Positions 58,956-64,000 of a DNA stretch of 64,000 nucleotides are shown piece by piece (position 1 is the first letter of the stretch; the number at the start of each line of letters is the position of its first letter). The position numbers were made by a program, and so were the translations under genes. The notes under the pieces were generated by a model. The model was given only the letters and a program-made list of their open reading frames with translations. It had not been told where the DNA came from and did no database searches. The DNA is taken from NCBI RefSeq assembly GCF_001723605.1, contig NZ_CP017111.1, forward strand, positions 2,046,001 to 2,110,000, read 5' to 3'. Source of the DNA: Sulfurospirillum halorespirans DSM 13726. Lineage in GTDB: Bacteria > Campylobacterota > Campylobacteria > Campylobacterales > Sulfurospirillaceae.

Positions 58956-60455
58956 TTATGCCAATTGGCGAACAACGTCGATAATGGAACCATCGCGATA
59001 GCGAATGACCGCAACGACTTTATCCGTATATTTGATCTCAGCAGGCTCACCGCAGAGTGCAATCGCGCGCGCATACAGCTCTTGCATCTCCACGATTTGA
59101 AGCCCTGCTTTTTTGAGGCGTGCTTTGAGCTCCACATTTTTAGGATTGACCGCGATGCCTTGATCGGTCACGACAACATCCACGCTACACCCCGGTGTGA
59201 CGATGGTGTTGACCCGTTTGGTCACCGTTGGAAGGCGTCCGCGTGTGAGCGGTGCTACGATGATGGAGAGTTTCGCTTCCGCCGCCGTGTCACTATGACC
59301 TCCCGAAGCGCCTCGTAAAAAGCCTTTGGAGCCTGTGATGACGTTGACGTTAAAGTCAAGGTCGACCTCAAGGGCGCTTAAGACCACGATGTCAAGCTGT
59401 TTGATCGCCGCACCTTTGGAGCTTGGGTTGGCATATTCGTTCGCGCTAATCTCGATGTGATTTTTGTTTTCACCCAACGATTTTGCGGCAAATTCATCGA
59501 AACTTTGCACATCAAGAAGCGTTTTAATGAGACCGCGTTTAAGCATATAGACCATCGTACCCGTGATGCCGCCCAGTCCAAAACTCGCGTGAATACCCTT
59601 CTCTTCCATCTTTTCACTCAAAAAGACCGTCGTTGCCAAAGAGGCGCCACCCGTTCCTGTTTGGATGCTAAAACCCTCTTTGAAAAGCCCTGAATGTTCG
59701 ATGAGTTTCGCCGTGTGGCTGGCGAGTAAAAGCTCTTTTGGATTGGTCGTCATACGCGTCTCACCCGCACCAATTTTGGAAGGATCACCTACCTCATCGA
59801 CTAAAACCACCGCGTCGACTTGGTCTTGATGAAGGCTAGCAGGCACATTGGGGTACTCCTCCAAAGACTCGGTAAGGACGATCACATACTCTGCATACTG
59901 CGCGTCGATCATCGCGTAACCGAGTGAGCCACATTTTGAGCGACCCGAATAGCCATTGGCATTGCCAAACGCGTCACACACAGGCACACCTAAAAAGGCA
60001 ACATCGATTTTAAGCTCGCCCGATTGGATTAAGTGTACACGTCCACCGTGTGAGTGAATTTGCACCGGTTTTTCCATGAGCCCTTTAGAGATCGCTTCGC
60101 CCAGTTTACTTCGAAGTCCAGAGGTATAGATCTGCGTAACCACGCCGCTTTTGATGTGCTCGATCACAGGATCGTTCACAGAAGCGAGTGAACTTGACGC
60201 CAAAGTCAGGTTTTTAAAGCCCATTTTCGCGATGACATTCATCACGTTATTAATCAAAAGATCGCCACCGCGAAACGCATGGTGAAAGGAGATGGTCATG
60301 CCATCTTTCAAACCTGAGCGTTTTATGGCTTCTTCGATGCTCTCACACAGCTTTGCCCTGCGGTCTTCACCCTTGGTTTTTGCTTTACATGTAAAGAAAG
60401 GCGCATTGATGGGTGTTAACGCTTTTGTGTCGAATTGTTTTTGTATATCTTTCAT
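58956..60455 (-). CDS. citF: Citrate lyase alpha subunit (citrate CoA-transferase)
   Basis: 499 residues from the ATG at 60455 (AGGAGAAGA upstream, ATGA overlap with citE). Exchanges the acetyl-acyl-carrier for citrate to give citryl-ACP. Conserved segments: DGMTISFHHAFRGGDLLINNVM, GVVTQIYTSGLRSKLGEAISKGL, GRSKCGSLGYAMIDAQYA, TGTGGASLATTVFLSEKM and GVDVVVTDQGIAVNP-like SVDVVVTDQGIAVNP. A palindrome at 60385-60394 codes Phe-Thr-Cys-Lys in the variable N-terminal region. Confidence 0.95.
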   Translation of the reverse strand: MKDIQKQFDTKALTPINAPFFTCKAKTKGEDRRAKLCESIEEAIKRSGLKDGMTISFHHAFRGGDLLINNVMNVIAKMGFKNLTLASSSLASVNDPVIEHIKSGVVTQIYTSGLRSKLGEAISKGLMEKPVQIHSHGGRVHLIQSGELKIDVAFLGVPVCDAFGNANGYSGRSKCGSLGYAMIDAQYAEYVIVLTESLEEYPNVPASLHQDQVDAVVLVDEVGDPSKIGAGETRMTTNPKELLLASHTAKLIEHSGLFKEGFSIQTGTGGASLATTVFLSEKMEEKGIHASFGLGGITGTMVYMLKRGLIKTLLDVQSFDEFAAKSLGENKNHIEISANEYANPSSKGAAIKQLDIVVLSALEVDLDFNVNVITGSKGFLRGASGGHSDTAAEAKLSIIVAPLTRGRLPTVTKRVNTIVTPGCSVDVVVTDQGIAVNPKNVELKARLKKAGLQIVEMQELYARAIALCGEPAEIKYTDKVVAVIRYRDGSIIDVVRQLA

Positions 60456-61339
60456 TGATCTTCTCCTAAAACGCCCGATGCACGCGCTAAATCCATAATC
60501 CACTCTGCTCTTAAGATGACCGGTGCATCCACCATTTTTCCATCAAGAGAGATAACGCCAAGCCCACGCTCTTTCGCATCTTTGGCTGCTTCAAGCACCT
60601 CTATCGCCCAGTTGATATTTTTCTGACTCGGTGCAAAGGCACTATGAAGCCATGGGATTTGATTGGGATTGATGAGGGATTTGCCATCAAAACCAAGCCC
60701 TTTGATGAGATCCACTTCGTGCATAAAGCCTTCTTTGTCTTTGACATCCGAAAAGATGGAGTCAAATGCACCAATTTTAGCCGCACGCGCCGCCAGTAAG
60801 ATTTGGTTACGTGCCGCCATCAGCTCGTGTCCTTCTTTGGTGCGTTGCGTATGAAGGTCACGTACAAAATCTTCCGCTCCTAAAGCAATGCCCATCATCC
60901 GCTTAGAACTTCGTGCGATGTCGACGGCATTGACCACGCCGAGTGCGCTTTCAATAGCGGCTAGAAGCATCGTTTTTTTCGTTGCACCTATCTTGGTCTC
61001 GATACGCTCAATCTCACGCTCCATTTCTAAAACATCTTCGACCGTGTCGGTCTTTGGAAGCCTTACGATGTCCACGCCTGCTCTAATGACCGCTTCAAGA
61101 TCGAGCAGTCCAAACGGAGTGTCAAGAGGATTGACACGCACAGCAGTTTCAATATCTTTGTAGGTAAAATGCTGCAACGCATGAAATACCATCATGCGTG
61201 CCGAGTCTTTTTCACTGAGTGCCACGGAGTCTTCAAGGTCAAACATCACCGTGTCAGGCTTGTAGATAAACGCATTACAGACCATGCCCGTGTTTGAGCC
61301 TGGTACAAAAAGCATACTTCGTCTTAGTTTTGGTTTCAT
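60452..61339 (-). CDS. citE: Citrate lyase beta subunit (citryl-ACP lyase)
   Basis: 295 residues from the ATG at 61339 (ATGA overlap with citD). Cleaves citryl-ACP to acetyl-ACP and oxaloacetate. HpcH/HpaI-type aldolase fold with RRSMLFVPGSNTGM, VMFDLEDSVALSEKDSAR, VRVNPLDTPFG, DIVRLPKTDTVEDV, AAIESALGVVNAVDIA, GIALGAEDFVRDL and SLINPNQIPWLH. Confidence 0.95.
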   Translation of the reverse strand: MKPKLRRSMLFVPGSNTGMVCNAFIYKPDTVMFDLEDSVALSEKDSARMMVFHALQHFTYKDIETAVRVNPLDTPFGLLDLEAVIRAGVDIVRLPKTDTVEDVLEMEREIERIETKIGATKKTMLLAAIESALGVVNAVDIARSSKRMMGIALGAEDFVRDLHTQRTKEGHELMAARNQILLAARAAKIGAFDSIFSDVKDKEGFMHEVDLIKGLGFDGKSLINPNQIPWLHSAFAPSQKNINWAIEVLEAAKDAKERGLGVISLDGKMVDAPVILRAEWIMDLARASGVLGEDQ

Positions 61340-61632
61340 AATACACTCCAATCAGGCTCAGCTTCGCCCAAAGCTCTTAAAATGGCGGTTTGAACGCGCG
61401 CTTTGATCACATAATCAAGTGCGCCTTTGTCTTGAACGATAAGCTTCACACCCTCTACGCCCATCGCCATCGCTGTTTCCAACACAAGGGCTCTGATCGC
61501 ATCGCCGTAAATCTCTTCAACACTGCTTTCTAACTCAATTTCAATGCCTTTCACATCCACAGGAATCACGCGTACAAACGCATCACTCGACTCCAGTGTT
61601 CCTGCGTGGGCAGTCTCTAGCTTTTTGCTCAT
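61336..61632 (-). CDS. citD: Citrate lyase acyl carrier protein (gamma subunit)
   Basis: 98 residues. Carries the phosphoribosyl-dephospho-CoA group on a conserved Ser in AHAGTLESSDAFVRV (Ser15 region). The rest has EIELESSVEEIYGDAIRALVLE and a C-terminal ARVQTAILRA. Overlaps citC and citE by 4 bases each. Confidence 0.93.
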   Translation of the reverse strand: MSKKLETAHAGTLESSDAFVRVIPVDVKGIEIELESSVEEIYGDAIRALVLETAMAMGVEGVKLIVQDKGALDYVIKARVQTAILRALGEAEPDWSVL

Positions 61633-62648
61633 TTTTCTTCCTCTTTAGACATCATGTGTGCAATCAACGCGTACGTTGTCGGAGGTACCAACGGGAGGAT
61701 CTCTTCCAAACGATTGTGTTGCATTAATTTTCTGACTCTCGAAGCCGAAATTGGCTCACCACCATACTCAATACGCCCTAACTCAACCACCTCAATGGCT
61801 GGAAATTCACTCGGGCGAACCAGTAATTTTTTCATCTGTTGGTTATACTCATTCGTCACGGCACATAACGGCTCTTCTCCCACAAAACGGTGCGTAATGC
61901 CCAGTTGTGGCGCTAGATGATTTCTAAAAATATTGAGATCCAGCTCCGTATAGAGTGAATCAATCTGACGCTTGTCCTTAATAAAATAAGTCGGAAACGT
62001 CGCTTTAGAGATAATATAGTCAGAACCCTCATGTATCGTGAGGTTTTCAAGGTCCACTAACCCTTCGCAAATCAGTCTGTAGCGATCTTTAAAGGTAAAA
62101 AAGGAAGCGTCTTCCTTCACCACAAATAGATGCACCCAATGCGACCTTTCACAGGCTTGCTCGACTAAAAAACGGTGCCCTAACGTAAACGGGTTGCAGT
62201 TCATCACGATGCTTCCAACCACGTCGCCCGTATGTTTATACTTTCGCAATCGTTTTTTATACAGATCAATATTGTAGCTATTCTCCATCAAAATGACCTG
62301 ATGATGCGCCTGCTCAATATACTTAAACCCACACGACTCAAACACCTCCTGATAATCTGGTTTCGTAAACAAAAAAAGTTCATGCCGTCCTTCACGAAAC
62401 GCCACTTTCAAAAGCTCGCTCATCAGACTCAGCGCCAAACCTTCGCCGCGCAAAGACTCATCGAGCGCGATGTTTTTAAGCACTTTCCCGCTCACTCCTC
62501 CGCACGCTACGATGCGGTCATCCTCTTTGGCAACCACAAACACTTCGATATCCTCAGACATCTCAAGATCAACACTGTCTAAAAAATCCTTCACTTTTTG
62601 CCATCGCACGATACTCGTGTGTGGCACTTCAGAGAAGACAAAACTCAT
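61629..62648 (-). CDS. citC: [Citrate (pro-3S)-lyase] ligase
   Basis: 339 residues. Acetylates the CitD prosthetic group with ATP and acetate, activating the enzyme. The N-terminal 130 residues are a GNAT-like domain (DDRIVACGGVSGKVLKNIALDESLRGEGLALSLM), and the rest is a nucleotidyltransferase domain with IVMNCNPFTLGHRFLVEQA (HxGH-type site) and SASRVRKLM. Overlaps the permease gene and citD by 4 bases each. Confidence 0.93.
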   Translation of the reverse strand: MSFVFSEVPHTSIVRWQKVKDFLDSVDLEMSEDIEVFVVAKEDDRIVACGGVSGKVLKNIALDESLRGEGLALSLMSELLKVAFREGRHELFLFTKPDYQEVFESCGFKYIEQAHHQVILMENSYNIDLYKKRLRKYKHTGDVVGSIVMNCNPFTLGHRFLVEQACERSHWVHLFVVKEDASFFTFKDRYRLICEGLVDLENLTIHEGSDYIISKATFPTYFIKDKRQIDSLYTELDLNIFRNHLAPQLGITHRFVGEEPLCAVTNEYNQQMKKLLVRPSEFPAIEVVELGRIEYGGEPISASRVRKLMQHNRLEEILPLVPPTTYALIAHMMSKEEEK

Positions 62649-63700
62649 CGGTCCTCTTTGGGGCGAAGGTATTTGACAAATACGGGTGCAACACTCATCA
62701 CCAAAAACATTCTCACAATGTGATGAAGCGCAACATACGGTAAATTCGCTGCGATAATGATCGCTATCAAATTCATCTCCGACTGACCGCCTGGTGAGAA
62801 GGCTAACAAAATCGAGATCAGTGGAAAATCGGTCATCTTAGAGACAATAAAGACAAACACGGCTGAAATCATCGCTAAAATCACAAAATACCCCAGCGTT
62901 TGCATGAAAATTTTTGTAATTTCTTTACATGTAACGCCAACAAAGACAAACCCAACGGTCGTTCCAAGTATCAGCTGAATGATCTTAATGATCTCATTGG
63001 GTGGGCGCGCATGCACGATGCCCGAACCATAAACAACCGCCCCTAAGATCATAGGCCCTAGCATGGTTCCACCCGGTATTTTAAGCTTCAAAGCACCCCA
63101 CCAGCCCACCAGCGCACACACGGTTAGGATGAACATATCGTGAGGATCACTCTGTAAAAATGGCTGAGTAATGCTGACTCTGCCATCCAGTGAGACATGC
63201 GAGAGGGCTTGAATGATGAAAGGAAGCGTAAAAACAATGCACAACAGCCGAACGGATTGGGTCATTGTCACTTTATACACATTCGCACCCGTCGCTTCTG
63301 CCAACGTTACCATTTCCAAAAGACCACCGGGCATCGAGCTAAAATAGGCGGTCATCTTATCAAACTTCAACCACTTCCAGTAGTAAATCATCCCGCAAAA
63401 CGTGATAATCAAGACAAACGGTAAGATCAGAACAATGCTGGAAACAAACTCTCCTAAGTAGTGCAAAATCGTAGGATTAAAGGCACTACCGATGGTAATA
63501 CCAAGCACCGCGCGTGCAGGGGCTGAAAACATTTTAGGCGTTCGAAGGGGGATTTTGGGAAAACGACTCGCAATGGCAATGGCAACAATCGAGCCCAAAA
63601 GCCATGGGAGGGGTACATTGATAAACGAGAAAAGTATGGCTCCTAGAATCCCTATCAAAAGTGATGCTACGACAGGTAAAAAGCCTTTAAGCCATTGCAT
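62645..63700 (-). CDS. AbrB/AmoA-family membrane permease coupled to citrate lyase genes
   Basis: 351 residues with about ten to eleven membrane helices in two repeats. Family motifs: NVPLPWLLGSIVAIAIA near 28-44, YFSSMPGGLLEMVTLAEATGAN near 118-139, and in the second half PPNEIIKI and LAFSPGGQSEMNLIAI. The paired SMPGG / SPGGQSEM motifs define PF05145. Some relatives are called ammonia monooxygenase or regulators, but they are membrane proteins. ATGA overlap with citC makes it the first gene of the operon, so it may move citrate or a related carboxylate; that is inferred. Palindrome at 62925 codes Val-Thr-Cys-Lys. Confidence 0.78.
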   Translation of the reverse strand: MQWLKGFLPVVASLLIGILGAILFSFINVPLPWLLGSIVAIAIASRFPKIPLRTPKMFSAPARAVLGITIGSAFNPTILHYLGEFVSSIVLILPFVLIITFCGMIYYWKWLKFDKMTAYFSSMPGGLLEMVTLAEATGANVYKVTMTQSVRLLCIVFTLPFIIQALSHVSLDGRVSITQPFLQSDPHDMFILTVCALVGWWGALKLKIPGGTMLGPMILGAVVYGSGIVHARPPNEIIKIIQLILGTTVGFVFVGVTCKEITKIFMQTLGYFVILAMISAVFVFIVSKMTDFPLISILLAFSPGGQSEMNLIAIIIAANLPYVALHHIVRMFLVMSVAPVFVKYLRPKEDR

Positions 63701-63930
63701 TGAATATCCATTAAATGATCTTTGTTTTTCAGATTTATAGTAGCCTTTTTTTCATTAAGAATAACTAAGATAGAAGAAGCTCCGAAATGGCTATTTATGG
63801 GCATTTTGTGCATAAAGTTTGGTCAAAATTAAACCAAGCTTTTTTGCTCTAAACCCAACCCTTCTTTTAAGGAAAACACAATCAAGCGGTGGCATAACAC
63901 CACCGCAATTACGCATTGTTCTACGTCTGT
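63701..63930. other. Region between the porin-like gene and the citrate lyase operon
   Basis: 230 bases without a gene. GCGGTGG (63886-63892) and CCACCGC (63900-63906) form a 7-bp hairpin 25 bases after the upstream gene's stop, a weak terminator for minus-strand transcription (only a TTGATTGTGTTTTCC tract follows). The operon promoter should lie between there and 63710, but no clear -10 stands out. Confidence 0.45.
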
Positions 63931-64000
63931 TTAGAACTTATAAGAGGTCTTAACTCTAAGCTCCTCATCGTTGCCATCTTTACCCTCTTTTTCATACTGG
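63931..64000 (-). CDS. C-terminal end of a probable outer-membrane beta-barrel protein
   Basis: Only the last 23 codons are in the window. They read as acidic and polar residues (YEKEGKDGNDEEL) followed by the final strand RVKTSYKF and stop. A C-terminal aromatic Phe on an alternating strand is the usual assembly signal of outer-membrane porins. It is on the same strand and upstream of the citrate lyase operon, so it might be the matching porin, but the family cannot be identified from this fragment. Confidence 0.5.
   Translation of the reverse strand, partial: QYEKEGKDGNDEELRVKTSYKF

Overview
The window reads as chromosomal DNA of a Campylobacterota bacterium, most likely Sulfurospirillum or a close relative. 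Two blocks keep gene orders that I recall from Campylobacter jejuni. One runs from rplS through trmD, rimM, khpA, rpsP, ffh, pseudouridine synthase, waaA, an HP0958-type Zn-ribbon protein, Nif3-like protein, glyQ, purE, a U32 protein and cheZ to glnA. The other is flgB-flgC-fliE-ftsI. The DMSO-reductase-type operon, the citrate lyase operon and the many two-partner respiratory genes suit a free-living, metabolically versatile member of the group. No prophage, insertion sequence or CRISPR array was seen.

Layout: 1-14 kb holds translation, cell-envelope and chemotaxis genes, mostly on the minus strand, ending with plus-strand PHP phosphatase and glnA. 14-23.4 kb holds PBP1A, an orphan ABC ATPase, a BioF-family enzyme, Maf, a membrane protein, alaS and a membrane GH17 enzyme. 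23.6-31.2 kb is a sensor kinase/response regulator pair divergent from dmsA-dmsB-dmsC-chaperone, with tandem 11-bp repeats in the shared promoter region. 31.3-35 kb has small and unknown genes, an SDR, a DUF1566 protein and hemH. 35-38.1 kb is flgB-flgC-fliE-ftsI behind a good sigma-54 promoter, divergent from ftsW-murG-GNAT. 40.9-43.2 kb has a tRNA-Arg, a Gate-domain protein, a thioredoxin-fold protein and an EamA transporter. 43.25-48.55 kb is a complete rRNA operon (16S, tRNA-Ile, tRNA-Ala, 23S, 5S) on the minus strand. 48.8-57.5 kb has a pseudopilin, a GT39-like membrane protein, a glutamine amidotransferase, lplT-aas with an ArsR regulator, and an amidohydrolase. 57.6-63.7 kb is a citrate lyase operon, in transcription order AbrB-type permease, citC, citD, citE, citF, citXG. 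The window ends in the 3' tip of a probable outer-membrane protein gene.

The most striking signal is not a gene. The perfect palindrome TTACATGTAA, usually extended to TTTACATGTAAA, occurs 35 times in 64 kb. A rough estimate from base composition predicts well under one copy. It lies in intergenic DNA (11 copies) and inside genes (24 copies). Inside genes it is read only as Leu-His-Val or as (Phe)-Thr-Cys-(Lys), never in the frame that gives a stop. It is absent from the rRNA operon and densest in citXG (five copies), and two copies form a 34-bp perfect palindrome between ffh and rpsP. It behaves like a highly iterated palindrome (compare cyanobacterial HIP1) or an uptake, methylation or chromosome-organisation mark. 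I know of no described role for it in this group.
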